A stretch of 64,000 nt of DNA from Rhizomicrobium electricum (GCF_011762045.1 NZ_JAASQS010000003.1:310001-374000), one strand, 5' to 3'. Positions 19,774 to 29,226 are shown, counted from the first letter of the stretch. A program made the numbers and translations. Notes: generated from the letters alone by a model not told the origin.

Positions 19774-21141
19774 ATGAGGATTCGACTGTTGACACTTTTG
19801 GCAGCCCTGGTGCTGGGATTAGGCCTTTCCGGTCCGGCCCTTGCCCAGGATGCGGCGCCTTCCTACTCGATCGTGCCGCACACGGCGCCCACCTCCAAGA
19901 TCGAAGTCGCCCAACTGCCGCCAGCCGGAGTATCGAATTTCGATCCGATCAAGGCCACCGACGCCTACCTCGCCCAGATTCCGGCCAAGGACCGGGCCCG
20001 CACCGACGCCTATTTCGAAGGCGGATACGTGCTCCAGGTCGTGGATCTCGTTTACGTTCTGGTCGTCGCAGGCCTGCTGTTGTGGCTGAAGATCTCGAGT
20101 CGGATGCGCACGATCGCGGAGCGGATCACGCGCTATCGCTGGCTGCAGGTCCCGATCTATACGGTGCAGTACATCGTGATCACGACCGTGGTGGCGCTGC
20201 CGCTGACGATTTACGAAGGCTTCTTCCGCGAACACAAATATGGCCTGTCCAACCAGACTTTCGGCCAATGGTTCGGCGAATTCGGCACGTCGTTCCTGAT
20301 CGAAATCTTCGCCTTCAGCCTGGTTCTGACCCTGATTTACGCCGCCGCCCGGAAGGTTCAGCGCAGCTGGTGGAAATGGGGCGCCGGAATTTCCGTGGTG
20401 TTCGCGGTTTTGATGATCGCGGCCGGCCCCGTATTCATCCAGCCGCTGTTCAACAAGTACACGCCGCTGCCGGAGAGTGCGACCCGCAACGCCATCCTGT
20501 CGCTGGCGCGCAGCCAGGGCATCCCGGCCAAGGACGTCTATCTGGTCGACGCCTCGCGGCAATCCAAGCGCGTCTCGGCGAACGTTTCCGGCCTGTTGGG
20601 CACCACCCGCATCGCTCTCAACGACAACCTGATGAACCGTTGCACGCCGAGCGAAGTCTTGCAGGTCCTGGGTCATGAGATGGGCCATTACGTGATGAAC
20701 CATGTGGGAAACATGATCGTCTGGTTCGGCCTGATCATCTGTTTCGGTTTCTGGTTCGTCGACCGCGTCTTTCACGGTCTGGTCCGCTTTTTCGGCGCCC
20801 GCTGGGATGTGCGCGGGATCGCTGATCCGGCCGGCTTGCCGCTGATCATGGCCGTGTTCAGCGTGTTCATGTTCCTGGTCACGCCAGTGACCAATACGCT
20901 CATCCGGACGCAGGAAATCCAAGCCGACCTGTTCGGGCTCAATCTGGTTCGCCAGCCCGACGCGGAAGCCAAAGTCGATCTCATGCTCGGCGAATATCGC
21001 AAGATGGACCCGTCGCCGCTCGAAGAATTCCTGTTCTTCGATCATCCCTCGGGGCGCTACCGCATCCTGATGGCGATGCGCTGGAAGGCCGAGCACCTCA
21101 ACGATCCCGACATCATGGCGGGACCGATCTCGCCGCAGTAA
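19774..21141 (+). CDS. M48 family metallopeptidase (Ste24/CAAX protease-like)
   Basis: 455 residues from the ATG at 19774, chosen because AGGAGG lies 5 bases upstream and a signal-like helix (MRIRLLTLLAALVLGLGLSG) follows; an ATG at 19756 is in frame but has no ribosome site. Several membrane segments surround the zinc motif in VLGHEMGHYVMNHVGN, with the third ligand in EIQADLFGLN. Family members are Ste24-like integral membrane zinc proteases that work in membrane protein quality control. It is followed by a strong bidirectional terminator. Confidence 0.88.
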   Translation: MRIRLLTLLAALVLGLGLSGPALAQDAAPSYSIVPHTAPTSKIEVAQLPPAGVSNFDPIKATDAYLAQIPAKDRARTDAYFEGGYVLQVVDLVYVLVVAGLLLWLKISSRMRTIAERITRYRWLQVPIYTVQYIVITTVVALPLTIYEGFFREHKYGLSNQTFGQWFGEFGTSFLIEIFAFSLVLTLIYAAARKVQRSWWKWGAGISVVFAVLMIAAGPVFIQPLFNKYTPLPESATRNAILSLARSQGIPAKDVYLVDASRQSKRVSANVSGLLGTTRIALNDNLMNRCTPSEVLQVLGHEMGHYVMNHVGNMIVWFGLIICFGFWFVDRVFHGLVRFFGARWDVRGIADPAGLPLIMAVFSVFMFLVTPVTNTLIRTQEIQADLFGLNLVRQPDAEAKVDLMLGEYRKMDPSPLEEFLFFDHPSGRYRILMAMRWKAEHLNDPDIMAGPISPQ

Positions 21142-21158
21142 CATAGGCGAACAGCAAA

Positions 21159-21195
21159 AAGGGCCTGACGGAAACTCCGCCAGGCCCCATTTTTA
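21159..21195. terminator. Bidirectional intrinsic terminator between M48 protease and hisG
   Basis: GGGCCTG (21161-21167) pairs with CAGGCCC (21181-21187), with an inner CGGA/TCCG stem and a 3-base loop. ATTTTTATT follows on the plus strand and AAAAA precedes, giving a T-run on the minus strand too. It sits exactly between two convergent genes. Confidence 0.9.
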
Positions 21196-21213
21196 TTCGC
21201 CGTTCGCTATTCG

Positions 21214-21918
21214 CTAAATCTCTACGCCCAGCGGCTTCAGGAACGCGGCGGCGATCGCGCGGCGCTCGTCGTTCCAATCGGCGCGATGGCTCATGGCAAG
21301 CTGGGCCTGACTTTTCAGGATCACGCCGTCATCGAGAATCTTGAGACCGTTCGCCTTCAGCGTCGATCCCGTGGTTGTGATGTCGACGATCGCCTCCGCC
21401 GTACCCGCGGTCGGCGCGCCTTCGGTGGCACCAGCGCTCGGCACGATGCGATAATCGGAAATGCCGGCATGCGCGAAGAAGCTGCGCGTGAGTTGGGCGT
21501 ACTTGGTGGCGATCCGGAGACGCTTCTTGTGGCGCGCGGCATAGGCGGCGCAGATGTCGTCGAGGTCGGCCATGGTGGAAACGTCGATCCAGCTTTTCGG
21601 CACCGCCACCACAACATCGGCAAAGCCGAAGCCGAGCCCCTTCAGCAACGTGACGCGATCTTCGAGTTCGGGCACGGCTTCGCGGATCAAGTCCTCGCCG
21701 GTGACACCGAGATGCACATCGCCGCCCGCCAGCGACGCTGCGATTTCCGACGACGACAGCAGCATCACGTCGATGCCGGGATGGCCCTCGACAGTGGCGC
21801 GATAGCCGCGCGCGCCCGCGGTCTGCTTCAACGCGATTCCGGATTTGCCGAGAAAGGCGTCGAACTGTTCCTTGAGGCGGCCTTTCGAAGGCACCGCCAG
21901 CGTAATCATCTCGCTCAT
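21214..21918 (-). CDS. hisG: ATP phosphoribosyltransferase catalytic subunit, short form
   Basis: 234 residues. HisG condenses ATP and PRPP in the first step of histidine synthesis. [31 protein letters not shown] and the PRPP loop [16 protein letters not shown] are present. It lacks the C-terminal ACT-like regulatory domain of long HisG, so it must work as a HisG-HisZ complex; hisZ lies upstream and overlaps it by 4 bases. Histidine feedback is expected to act through HisZ. Confidence 0.95.
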   Translation of the reverse strand: MSEMITLAVPSKGRLKEQFDAFLGKSGIALKQTAGARGYRATVEGHPGIDVMLLSSSEIAASLAGGDVHLGVTGEDLIREAVPELEDRVTLLKGLGFGFADVVVAVPKSWIDVSTMADLDDICAAYAARHKKRLRIATKYAQLTRSFFAHAGISDYRIVPSAGATEGAPTAGTAEAIVDITTTGSTLKANGLKILDDGVILKSQAQLAMSHRADWNDERRAIAAAFLKPLGVEI

Positions 21919-23045
21919 GCAGTCCTCGCGGCCAGAAGACGTTCGGTACGAATGGCGCAGCCGATGGCGGTGGTGCCGCGCGGCGCGCCGAAGGATTCCA
22001 GAAGCGTGTCGTAACGGCCGCCGCCCGCGACTTCGCCGGCGCGGGTCCAGAACTCGAACACGAAGCCGGTATAGTATTCGAGATTGCGCCCGAAATGAGC
22101 GACGAACCGCACCTTGTCGAGCGGGATATCCATCCCCTTCAACGCATGCAGGCGTTCGGCCATGGCCGCCAGCGGTTTCACCATCTTGGCGGCGACCGGT
22201 TTCGTCAGGACACGGATTTCTTCCAATGCCGCTTCGCCGTTGCCGCTGACCTTCAGGAACTTGGTGATGAGATCGGCCACTTCCGGATCGAGACGCGGCG
22301 CGCTGTCATCGCACGCCTGCACCATCAGCCGCTCGACAATTTCGTCGCGTGTACGCCCGCCGAGCGGCGCATCGCCTTCCTTGTCGATCAATTCTTCGAT
22401 AGCGGGCTTCAGTTCCATCAGCTTGAGACCGGCCAGCGCATCGACGGTCCGTTCGGTTTCGTTGACTTCGCCGGAGACCATGCGGGCCAGCAGCTTTTCG
22501 AAATAGCCGGTGCGCCAGACATGGCGCTTCAGCCGCCCGCGCCATTGCGCCGGCACTTCCAGCGCATCGACCAGGGTGTTGAACAGGCCGAGATCGCCGA
22601 CCAGCATCGAAAAGTCTTTCACGCCGCCGGCGCGCACCGCCTCGGCGGCAAGACCCATCATTTCGGCATCGCCCGCAGCGCGATCGGCAAGGCCGAGCAG
22701 CTCCGCGCCCGCCTGCCAGAACTGGCCTGCGCCCGGCTGATGGCGGAACGCCAGCCCGTGATAGCAAAGTCGCGCCGGAAACGCGGCGCCGCTGTCGACC
22801 TGGAATTTGCAGGTCGGAATGGTGAGATCGGGGCGCAGGCACAATTCATGCCCGGTCGGATCGGTCAGTTCGTAAGTGCGGCGGCGGATTTCCTCGCCCG
22901 AACGGTCGACGAAGAGATGCGCCGGCTGCAGCACCGCCGGTTCGTGGCGGGTGTAGCCGTGATGCTTGAACACGCCGAGCACCGCATCGGCGACGCCGTT
23001 CAACGCATCAATCTCTTCCGGTCCGTAGGTAGGAAACGAGGCCAT
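21915..23045 (-). CDS. hisZ: ATP phosphoribosyltransferase regulatory subunit HisZ
   Basis: 376 residues. It is a histidyl-tRNA-synthetase-like protein without aminoacylation activity that forms the allosteric half of short-form HisG. Class II synthetase motifs are weakly kept ([40 protein letters not shown]), and the C-terminal anticodon-binding domain of HisRS is missing. It overlaps hisS by one base and hisG by 4, an operon that couples histidine synthesis to tRNA charging. Confidence 0.93.
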   Translation of the reverse strand: MASFPTYGPEEIDALNGVADAVLGVFKHHGYTRHEPAVLQPAHLFVDRSGEEIRRRTYELTDPTGHELCLRPDLTIPTCKFQVDSGAAFPARLCYHGLAFRHQPGAGQFWQAGAELLGLADRAAGDAEMMGLAAEAVRAGGVKDFSMLVGDLGLFNTLVDALEVPAQWRGRLKRHVWRTGYFEKLLARMVSGEVNETERTVDALAGLKLMELKPAIEELIDKEGDAPLGGRTRDEIVERLMVQACDDSAPRLDPEVADLITKFLKVSGNGEAALEEIRVLTKPVAAKMVKPLAAMAERLHALKGMDIPLDKVRFVAHFGRNLEYYTGFVFEFWTRAGEVAGGGRYDTLLESFGAPRGTTAIGCAIRTERLLAARTA

Positions 23046-24523
23046 CAGTTTTGTTCCAGGATTTTCTTCACTTCGCTGACAAGATCGGCGCGCGCGATGG
23101 TGACTTGCGCGTTGCGGGCGCCGAGATATTCGGCCCGGCTTTCGACCTGTTTGGCCAGTTCGGCGCCGAGCTTCAAATCTTTGATCGTAACATTACCGGC
23201 TGCACGCTCGTCGTCGCCTTCCATCACCACGAGGGCGGCGCCGCGCTTGTCGGCATATTTGAGCTGGTCGGGGATTTTCTTGGTGCCGACATAGGCTTCG
23301 GCGCGCACGCCCGCGGCACGCAATTCCTTGGCGATGCGGAACGAGGACACCGTATCGCCCATGCCGAGCACGATCACCAGGGGAGCCACATCGGCGGTCA
23401 GTCCGCGCGCGGTCAAAGCCGCTAAAAGGCGCGACACGCCGATCGAAATGCCGGTCGCCGGAACCTGCTGACCGGTGAAGCGCGCCACCAGATCGTCATA
23501 GCGTCCGCCGCCCGCAACCGATCCGAACACGACAGTCTCGCCCTGCTCGTTGGTGACCGGGAACGTCAGCTGCGCTTCGAAAACGGGACCGGTGTAATAG
23601 TCGAGACCGCGGATGATAGACGTGTCGGGCGCGATCTGTTCGGCCGAATACCCGTTCTCGCGGCAGAGCGTCACAATGGATGCGAGCTGGTCGACTGCCG
23701 CTGCTGCCTTGGCGTTGTCGCCGACGATATCGCGCAGCACGGTCTGAAAATCGTCCCCCACGGCGCCGATCTCCAGGAAACGCAGGATCTTCGCGGCGGC
23801 ATCTTCGGAGAGATTGGCGCCTTTGGTGTAGTCGCCGGATTCGTCCTTGCGGCCTTCGCCGAGCAGCGCTCGCACACCGGAAACGCCGAGCCGATCCAGC
23901 TTGTCGATCGCACGCATGACGATGCCGCGGCGCTCGCGTTCTTCGACCGGCAGACCCACCGCATCCAGAACACCATCGAGAATGCCGCGGGAATTGATCT
24001 TGACGATGTACTCGCCCCGCTTCAGCCCCAGCGCCTCCAAGGCATCGCACACCATCATCAGCAATTCGGCGTCGGCGGCGGGCGAGTTGCTTCCCACCGT
24101 ATCGGCATCGAACTGGGTGAATTCGCGGAAGCGTCCCGGTCCCGGTTTCTCGTTGCGGTAGACGAGCCCCGTCTGATAGCGGCGGAACGGCTTGGGGAGA
24201 TTCTGGAAATTCTCGGCGACATAGCGGGCGAGCGGCGCGGTCAGGTCGTAGCGCAGGCTCATCCACTGCTCGTCGTCGTCCTTGAGCGAGAACACGCCCT
24301 CGTTGGGGCGGTCCACGTCGGGCAGGAACTTGCCGAGGGCGTCAGTGTACTCAAAGGTCGGGGTCTGCAGCGGCTCGAAGCCGTAGCTCTCATAAACCCC
24401 GCGGATGATCTCGATCAGCCGGCGCTCGGCCGCGATTTCCGGTCCGAACCGGTCACGGAACCCGCGCGGTAACCGCGCCTTCGGCCGAACCGGCTTTTGG
24501 GCAATTTTCTTATCCGACGCCAT
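23045..24523 (-). CDS. hisS: Histidyl-tRNA synthetase
   Basis: 492 residues from the ATG at 24523 (MASDKKIAQKPVRPKARLPR), preceded by GAAGG at 8 bases; an in-frame start at 24649 lacks similarity. Class II motifs: TPTFEYTDALGKFLPD, SLRYDLTAPLARYVAEN, FREFTQFDADTVG, the histidine-A motif region RGLDYYTGPVFEAQL and GGGRYDDLV; the anticodon-binding domain follows (VIVLGMGDTVSSF to the end). It charges the tRNA-His found 4.8 kb away, whose acceptor end is atypical. First gene of hisS-hisZ-hisG. Confidence 0.94.
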   Translation of the reverse strand: MASDKKIAQKPVRPKARLPRGFRDRFGPEIAAERRLIEIIRGVYESYGFEPLQTPTFEYTDALGKFLPDVDRPNEGVFSLKDDDEQWMSLRYDLTAPLARYVAENFQNLPKPFRRYQTGLVYRNEKPGPGRFREFTQFDADTVGSNSPAADAELLMMVCDALEALGLKRGEYIVKINSRGILDGVLDAVGLPVEERERRGIVMRAIDKLDRLGVSGVRALLGEGRKDESGDYTKGANLSEDAAAKILRFLEIGAVGDDFQTVLRDIVGDNAKAAAAVDQLASIVTLCRENGYSAEQIAPDTSIIRGLDYYTGPVFEAQLTFPVTNEQGETVVFGSVAGGGRYDDLVARFTGQQVPATGISIGVSRLLAALTARGLTADVAPLVIVLGMGDTVSSFRIAKELRAAGVRAEAYVGTKKIPDQLKYADKRGAALVVMEGDDERAAGNVTIKDLKLGAELAKQVESRAEYLGARNAQVTIARADLVSEVKKILEQN

Positions 24524-24705
24524 GACAAAACCTTCGACAAGGAACCGGCCTTGTAGCGGCAGACCCCTGAAGGGGCAAGGAAAACGCCGCCGGGCGGCCG
24601 AAACGGCCGGTTTTAAAGGGGAAAATAAGTACAAGCCGAAGTCGGACATAGCTTAACCGCTTGTCAGCGCACGGTGCTTACCTTTCGCTGCGAAAGGAGA
24701 CCTCC

Positions 24706-25227
24706 GTGGCAGAAATCGGCGACTGGTTGGAAAGCTTGAATTCGGCCTATACCAAGGACGAAACCCTTGCTTTCGAGTCTCCTATTTTGAAGGAGGCCTG
24801 CGCCGCCTGGTCGCGGGTGGGCGGGATACCGCCGCGCAGCGCGTTCACCCCCCGCTCGTCCAAGGCTTTTCTCGGTAATCTCATCATTTTCGAGCGCAAG
24901 GGCGGCTCGTTCTTAATTCGTCTGATGGGAACCCGCATCTCTACGGTTCTCGGGGAGATGCAGGGTAAGACGGTCGATGACGCCCTGCCGCCCGAAGTCG
25001 CCAAGCGCTGGAAAATCGTCCTGAGCGAAATCCTCGACCGGGCAAAACCCGTGCGTGTAGTGAAGCGGGTCGCCTTCAACGATCTGCATTATCTCGAAGC
25101 CGAATTGTTTCTGGCGCCATTGCTCGACGCCGAAGGACAACCCACAATGCTGTTCGTGGTTGCCGCGTTCCGATCGGGCGTCGCGCCAAGCCGTAAGTTC
25201 GGCGATCTCATCGCCGATGGATGTTGA
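24706..25227 (+). CDS. PAS-domain-only protein (PAS_5 type)
   Basis: 173 residues from GTG at 24706, chosen because AAAGGAG is 6 bases upstream; a TTG at 24661 is in frame without such a site. The sequence (AWSRVGGIPPRSAFTPRS, FLGNLIIFERKGGSFLIRLM, GTRISTVLGEMQGKTVDD) fits the short PAS family common in alphaproteobacteria. No kinase, GGDEF or DNA-binding domain is attached. The stop is 12 bases before the LacI-like gene, so the two are probably co-transcribed. Ligand and partner unknown. Confidence 0.78.
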   Translation: MAEIGDWLESLNSAYTKDETLAFESPILKEACAAWSRVGGIPPRSAFTPRSSKAFLGNLIIFERKGGSFLIRLMGTRISTVLGEMQGKTVDDALPPEVAKRWKIVLSEILDRAKPVRVVKRVAFNDLHYLEAELFLAPLLDAEGQPTMLFVVAAFRSGVAPSRKFGDLIADGC

Positions 25228-25239
25228 ACGGAGCCAGCA

Positions 25240-26103
25240 ATGGCGGGAAACACGACGTCCAATCTGATCGGGTTCTTATGCGACACGCCGATGGTCGGCT
25301 CCGGCTATTTCGGCATGCTGCAGATCGGGCTGATGGCCGGCTGCCACAAATGGGAAACGGCGCTGGTGGTCAAATCGTTCGACCTCACCGATACCGCGCT
25401 CGCCGGCCGGGTGCGTGCCCTTCTCGAGCGCACGCCGCTCAGAGGCATCATCCTGCCCGAACCGATCTGCGAAATCGTTCCGGTCATCGAAGCGGCGATC
25501 GAAACCGGACTTCCGGTGGTGCGTATCGCGCCGCACACCGACCTCGGCACGACGCTCGATATCTGCCTCGACAACCGTGCCGCCGCCTACGACATGACGC
25601 ACTACCTGATCGGCCTCGGACACCAGCGGATTGCGTTCGTCAAAGGCCCGCCCGATCACCGCGATGCGATTGCGCGCCTTGAGGGCTTCCGAGCTGCGAT
25701 GGCCGATGCGGGCTTGGCGGTCGACGAAAGCCAGTTCCTGACCGGCGGCTTCGATTACGCCCAGGGGCTTGGCGCCGCCGAACGGCTCTTGGCGATGCGG
25801 CCGCTGCCGACCGCGATCTTTGCCTCGAACGACGAAGTCGCCGCCGCGATCCTGTCCACAGCGCACCGGCTCGGCCTCGATATTCCGGGCGATTTTTCGC
25901 TGGCCGGGTTCGACGATTCGCCGCTGGCGCGTTCCGTCTGGCCGCAGATCACCACTTGCCGCCAGAAGATGGAGTTGACCGGCTACATGGCCGTCGATTT
26001 TGTCATCGACCCGCCGACCAGCGCCGAAGCGCGCAAGCGGCCGATGCAGCACGAACTGGTGATCCGCCAATCGACCGCGCGAGCGGGCCGGCCGGTCGGC
26101 TAG
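25240..26103 (+). CDS. LacI-family sensor domain without helix-turn-helix head
   Basis: 287 residues. From residue 7 it aligns in pattern with the periplasmic-binding-protein-like core of LacI/GalR regulators: NLIGFLCDTPMVGSGYFGML, LRGIILPEP, YLIGLGHQRIAFVKGPPDH, PTAIFASNDEVAAAIL and GDFSLAGFDDSPLARSVWP. The ~55-residue DNA-binding head and hinge are absent. The upstream sequence is a different gene, and CGGAGCC places the start correctly. No signal peptide is seen, so it is a cytoplasmic sugar-binding sensor, an inactive relic, or a protein acting through another DNA-binding protein. GH5 follows 33 bases downstream. Confidence 0.83.
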   Translation: MAGNTTSNLIGFLCDTPMVGSGYFGMLQIGLMAGCHKWETALVVKSFDLTDTALAGRVRALLERTPLRGIILPEPICEIVPVIEAAIETGLPVVRIAPHTDLGTTLDICLDNRAAAYDMTHYLIGLGHQRIAFVKGPPDHRDAIARLEGFRAAMADAGLAVDESQFLTGGFDYAQGLGAAERLLAMRPLPTAIFASNDEVAAAILSTAHRLGLDIPGDFSLAGFDDSPLARSVWPQITTCRQKMELTGYMAVDFVIDPPTSAEARKRPMQHELVIRQSTARAGRPVG

Positions 26104-26136
26104 GATAATCCAATCAACACAGTGGAGATTGACGCG

Positions 26137-27258
26137 ATGAAGACCTACCTGGCCGCCGTTGCGGCTGCCGTGATGCTGACGTCCGTGGCGTGCGGCGAGA
26201 CGGCCGCCAAGGCGCCCGGCCCCATGCGCGAAATCTCCAGCGTCGAGATGGCCAAGGAGATGTCGCCCGGCTGGAATCTCGGCAACTCGCTGGAGGCACT
26301 GCCCGGCGAGACCTCGTGGGGCAATCCGCCTGCCAATCAGGATTTGTTCAATGCCGTGAAAGCCGCCGGCTTCAAGTCCGTACGCATTCCCGTGTCCTGG
26401 GCGGCCCATGCCGATTCCGACGACATCATCAGCCGCAGCTGGATGGCGCGGATCACCGAAGTCGTCGATGAAGCCCGCAAGGCTGGGCTGTATGTCGTAC
26501 TCAACGAGCATTGGGACGGCGGGTGGCTGCAGCCCACCGCGGCCAAGCAGGCCGATGGCAACGCCCGTCTTGCCAAGCTGTGGAAACAGATCGCCGAGAA
26601 CTTCAAGGATTACGACGATCATCTCTTGTTTGCCGGCACCAACGAAGTGATGGTCGCGGGCAATTATGCGCCGCCATCAGCCGAAAACGTGGCAGCGCAA
26701 AACAGTTTCAACCAGACCTTCGTCAACACCGTGCGCGCCAGCGGCGGCAACAACGCCAAGCGCGTGCTGGTCGTGCAGGGCTACAACACCAACATCGACA
26801 TCACCATCGCCAGTACGACCATTCCACCCGATACCATTGCGAACCGGCTGATGATGGAAGTGCACTGCTACGATCCGTACAATTTCACGCTCAACGACAA
26901 GAGCCGCATCTGGCAGTGGGGCGCGCTGGCGACCGATCCCGCTGCGACCGAAACCTGGGCCAACGAGGCCTATATCGACGGCCAGTTCGAAAAGATGAAA
27001 ACGCATTTCATCGACAAGGGCGTCGGCGTGATCCTGGGCGAATACAGCGCGGTGATGAAAGCCGAATACCAGGGCCACGAGCGCCAGCGTGTCTATTGGG
27101 ACGCCTACCTCACCAAGAGCGCCTTCAAGCACGGTCTTGTACCGATGTACTGGGATGCCGGCTCCACCGCCAATCACGGCTCCGGCCTGTTCAACCGCGC
27201 GACCGGCGCCCAGCCCTATCCCTACTTGGTCGAAGCGATCGTGAAGATGGCGCAGTGA
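26137..27258 (+). CDS. Secreted glycoside hydrolase family 5 (endoglucanase-like)
   Basis: 373 residues from the ATG at 26137 (GTGGAG about 8 bases upstream). The N-terminal signal MKTYLAAVAAAVMLTSVACG could be a Sec signal or a poor lipobox (SVAC). The GH5 features are MSPGWNLGNSLEA, VRIPVSWAAH, GLYVVLNEHWDGGW, acid/base Glu in FAGTNEVMV and nucleophile Glu in VGVILGEYSAVM. GH5 enzymes cleave beta-1,4-glucan, mannan or related chains outside the cytoplasm. The stop directly abuts the stop of the convergent next gene. Confidence 0.88.
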   Translation: MKTYLAAVAAAVMLTSVACGETAAKAPGPMREISSVEMAKEMSPGWNLGNSLEALPGETSWGNPPANQDLFNAVKAAGFKSVRIPVSWAAHADSDDIISRSWMARITEVVDEARKAGLYVVLNEHWDGGWLQPTAAKQADGNARLAKLWKQIAENFKDYDDHLLFAGTNEVMVAGNYAPPSAENVAAQNSFNQTFVNTVRASGGNNAKRVLVVQGYNTNIDITIASTTIPPDTIANRLMMEVHCYDPYNFTLNDKSRIWQWGALATDPAATETWANEAYIDGQFEKMKTHFIDKGVGVILGEYSAVMKAEYQGHERQRVYWDAYLTKSAFKHGLVPMYWDAGSTANHGSGLFNRATGAQPYPYLVEAIVKMAQ

Positions 27259-27729
27259 TCAATCGAGCGCGATGAACAGGTTCTTGCGCCGGGGATGGGA
27301 GACGAACCACGTCATCGCCCCGGCGATGGCGCCCATCAAGGCATAAACTGCAATGCTCGCAACGGTTTCGGAGTTGAGCATCGTTTGCTGCCTAAAGGCC
27401 ACGTACCAAACCACGATCACTATTGCCGTCAGCACGAATCCCAGACCGAACGCGTTGAACAAATAGCGTCGTCGGTTCACCCCCATGCTCCACCAAATCG
27501 CGGTCGCAATGACGGCAATGACAGTTCCCACGCTCAGCGGTGGGCCAACGTACATGATCGCCCAAAACGTGTAGGTCCCCGTCTCAATTGGCTCATTGGC
27601 GATCCGCATCCCGATCAGGCGCCACATCTGCTCCCCACTCGCCAGCACGGTACCGGTGATGATCCCGCACATCAGCGCCAGCAGGTTGCGCCCGAAACGA
27701 CGCAGCATTTTCGGACTGTCCGGCATCAC
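27259..27729 (-). CDS. Four-helix membrane protein of unknown function
   Basis: 156 residues with four hydrophobic segments (about 14-32, 53-78, 94-113, 126-145), joined by short loops; the C-terminus is basic (SHPRRKNLFIALD). No recognisable domain. It is somewhat richer in A+T than its neighbours. It is transcribed away from the PadR gene and towards GH5, and its stop touches the GH5 stop. No function is proposed. Confidence 0.65.
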   Translation of the reverse strand: MMPDSPKMLRRFGRNLLALMCGIITGTVLASGEQMWRLIGMRIANEPIETGTYTFWAIMYVGPPLSVGTVIAVIATAIWWSMGVNRRRYLFNAFGLGFVLTAIVIVVWYVAFRQQTMLNSETVASIAVYALMGAIAGAMTWFVSHPRRKNLFIALD

Positions 27730-27800
27730 TGGCCCCCCTCGAACACGAAGACCGTATCACCCCCTGTGCGGGCGCTAAAAACGCCAGATCGACCCTGTGC

Positions 27801-27829
27801 TTGACATACTGTGTTTCACATAGTATGTG
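27801..27829 (+). promoter_or_regulatory. padR promoter with overlapping palindrome
   Basis: TTGACA (27801-27806), 17 bases, TATGTG (27824-27829) form a good sigma-70 promoter. ACATACT (27804-27810) and AGTATGT (27822-27828) form an inverted repeat, with inner GTG/CAC, that overlaps both -35 and -10. ATGT/ACAT dyads of this size are typical PadR operators, so autorepression is likely. Confidence 0.7.
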
Positions 27830-27859
27830 GCAGACAGGATATTCTCTGGTGCCGCGAGC

Positions 27860-28228
27860 ATGTGGTCGAGCCAAGACCAAGCCGTTTTCGAAAACCTCCG
27901 CCTGGAACTTCGGCGCGGCAGCGTGATTCTGGCGGTATTGGCGGCGCTCCGAACCGAGCAATACGGCTACACCTTGCGCAAGCGGCTCGAAGACGGCGGC
28001 ATGCCGGTCGACGAAGGCACGCTCTATCCGCTGCTGCGGCGGCTGGAATCGCAAGGCCTGCTCGAAAGCCAGTGGCGCGAGGAGGACAAGCGCAAGAAGC
28101 GCTTCTACCGCCTCACCCAATCCGGCACCGAAATCTTCGCCCGCCTGATGACCGAATGGCAGAGCATCGGCGAGGCGGTCGCTCATCTCCACACCGATCC
28201 GGGAGAATCTGGTCATGGCGGGCAATGA
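27860..28228 (+). CDS. PadR family transcriptional regulator
   Basis: 122 residues from the ATG at 27860 (MWSSQDQAVFENLRLELRRG). The GTG at 27827 is in frame but falls in the -10 element, so it is rejected. The winged helix shows SVILAVLAALRTEQYGYTL, GGMPVDEGTLYPLLRRLESQ and KRKKRFYRLTQSG, the PadR hallmarks. The 3' end overlaps the HAAS gene by 14 bases. PadR-HAAS pairs are widespread; the regulator usually controls its own operon and the membrane partner. Inducer unknown. Confidence 0.88.
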   Translation: MWSSQDQAVFENLRLELRRGSVILAVLAALRTEQYGYTLRKRLEDGGMPVDEGTLYPLLRRLESQGLLESQWREEDKRKKRFYRLTQSGTEIFARLMTEWQSIGEAVAHLHTDPGESGHGGQ

Positions 28229-29183
28229 TCTGGTCGAACGCTACATCGCGGCCGTGAAGTTCTGGCTGCCGGAAAAGCTGCGCGAGGACATCGGCGCCGA
28301 GCTGGCAGACGACATCCGCTCCGAAATCGACGATGCGGAAAAGTCGAAAGGCCGGCCGCTGACCGAAGATGAAATCGCCGAGATCCTCAAGGCGCGCGGC
28401 CGCCCCATGACCGTCGCAGCGCGCTACCAGCCGCAGCGCCATCTGATCGGGCCAGAACTGTTTCCGCTCTACATCTTCGTGCTCAAGATCGTCGCGGTAG
28501 TCTGCCTGATCCCGCCGGTGGCGGCTTGGTTTGTCTGGTCGTTCGACCGATATGCCTTGCCGGTTCCGGACACCATCGCGTCGCCGTTCAACAGTTTTCT
28601 GATGGCGTTCGCAGTGGTCACGCTCGTGTTCGCGCTGATCGAGCACAAAGGCATCGACATCACCAAAAAGGCCGAGTTCAATCCCAAGGCGCTGCGGCCG
28701 GTGATCGACAAGAACCGCATCCCGCGCAGCGATTCCATCGGCGAGATCATCGGCGCCATGATCGGGGTAGGCTTCTATCTCGCCGGCTACTTTTCGCAGA
28801 CGACCTATCATTTCCCGACCGGCGGCAGCATCACGGTGGCGCCCGAGTGGATCGCCTTCTGGCAGATCATCATCGGGCTGGCGGTATTCGATATCGCCCT
28901 TGGCGCCATCAACCTGTTCAAGCCCTACTGGAGCGGCCCGCGGGTGGTGGCGCGGCTCCTGCTCAACCTCGCCAAGGCGGCGGCGTTCTGCTGGCTGTTC
29001 CAGAGCCATCTGGTGCGCGCCGTGGACGGCGTCCCCGCCGTGGCTGCATCCCAGTTCCAGATGGTGAACGACAAGTTCGCCGAGTTCGCATTGCCCTTCT
29101 TCGGCTTCGTCGCAGCGATCATCGTCGCCAAGGCGCTGTGGCGGTTGATGCGGACCCTGAAGCCGCGGCCAGCAGTGGCGTGA
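28215..29183 (+). CDS. HAAS-domain integral membrane protein
   Basis: 322 residues. The N-terminal ~70 residues (VERYIAAVKFWLPEKL, EIGAELADDI-like helix, GRPLTEDEIAEILKARGRP) form the HAAS (DUF1700-type) helical domain that pairs with PadR regulators. About five to six membrane helices follow (e.g. YIFVLKIVAVVCLIPPVAAW, MAFAVVTLVFALIEH, FFGFVAAIIVAKALW). The role is unknown. It is the terminal gene of the padR operon and is followed by a hairpin terminator. Confidence 0.82.
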   Translation: MAGNDLVERYIAAVKFWLPEKLREDIGAELADDIRSEIDDAEKSKGRPLTEDEIAEILKARGRPMTVAARYQPQRHLIGPELFPLYIFVLKIVAVVCLIPPVAAWFVWSFDRYALPVPDTIASPFNSFLMAFAVVTLVFALIEHKGIDITKKAEFNPKALRPVIDKNRIPRSDSIGEIIGAMIGVGFYLAGYFSQTTYHFPTGGSITVAPEWIAFWQIIIGLAVFDIALGAINLFKPYWSGPRVVARLLLNLAKAAAFCWLFQSHLVRAVDGVPAVAASQFQMVNDKFAEFALPFFGFVAAIIVAKALWRLMRTLKPRPAVA

Positions 29184-29198
29184 ATAAGAAAATACGCG

Positions 29199-29226
29199 AA
29201 ACGCCCGCAAGCCTGCGGGCGTTTTT
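29199..29226 (+). terminator. Intrinsic terminator of padR operon
   Basis: An 11 bp stem (29199-29209 with 29214-29224, AAACGCCCGCA) and a 4-base loop, followed by TTTTT. It lies 15 bases after the stop of the HAAS gene. Confidence 0.92.

Noticed and set aside
27827-27859. GTG start for the PadR protein
   Set aside because: It lies in the -10 element of the promoter; the ATG at 27860 keeps the complete winged helix.
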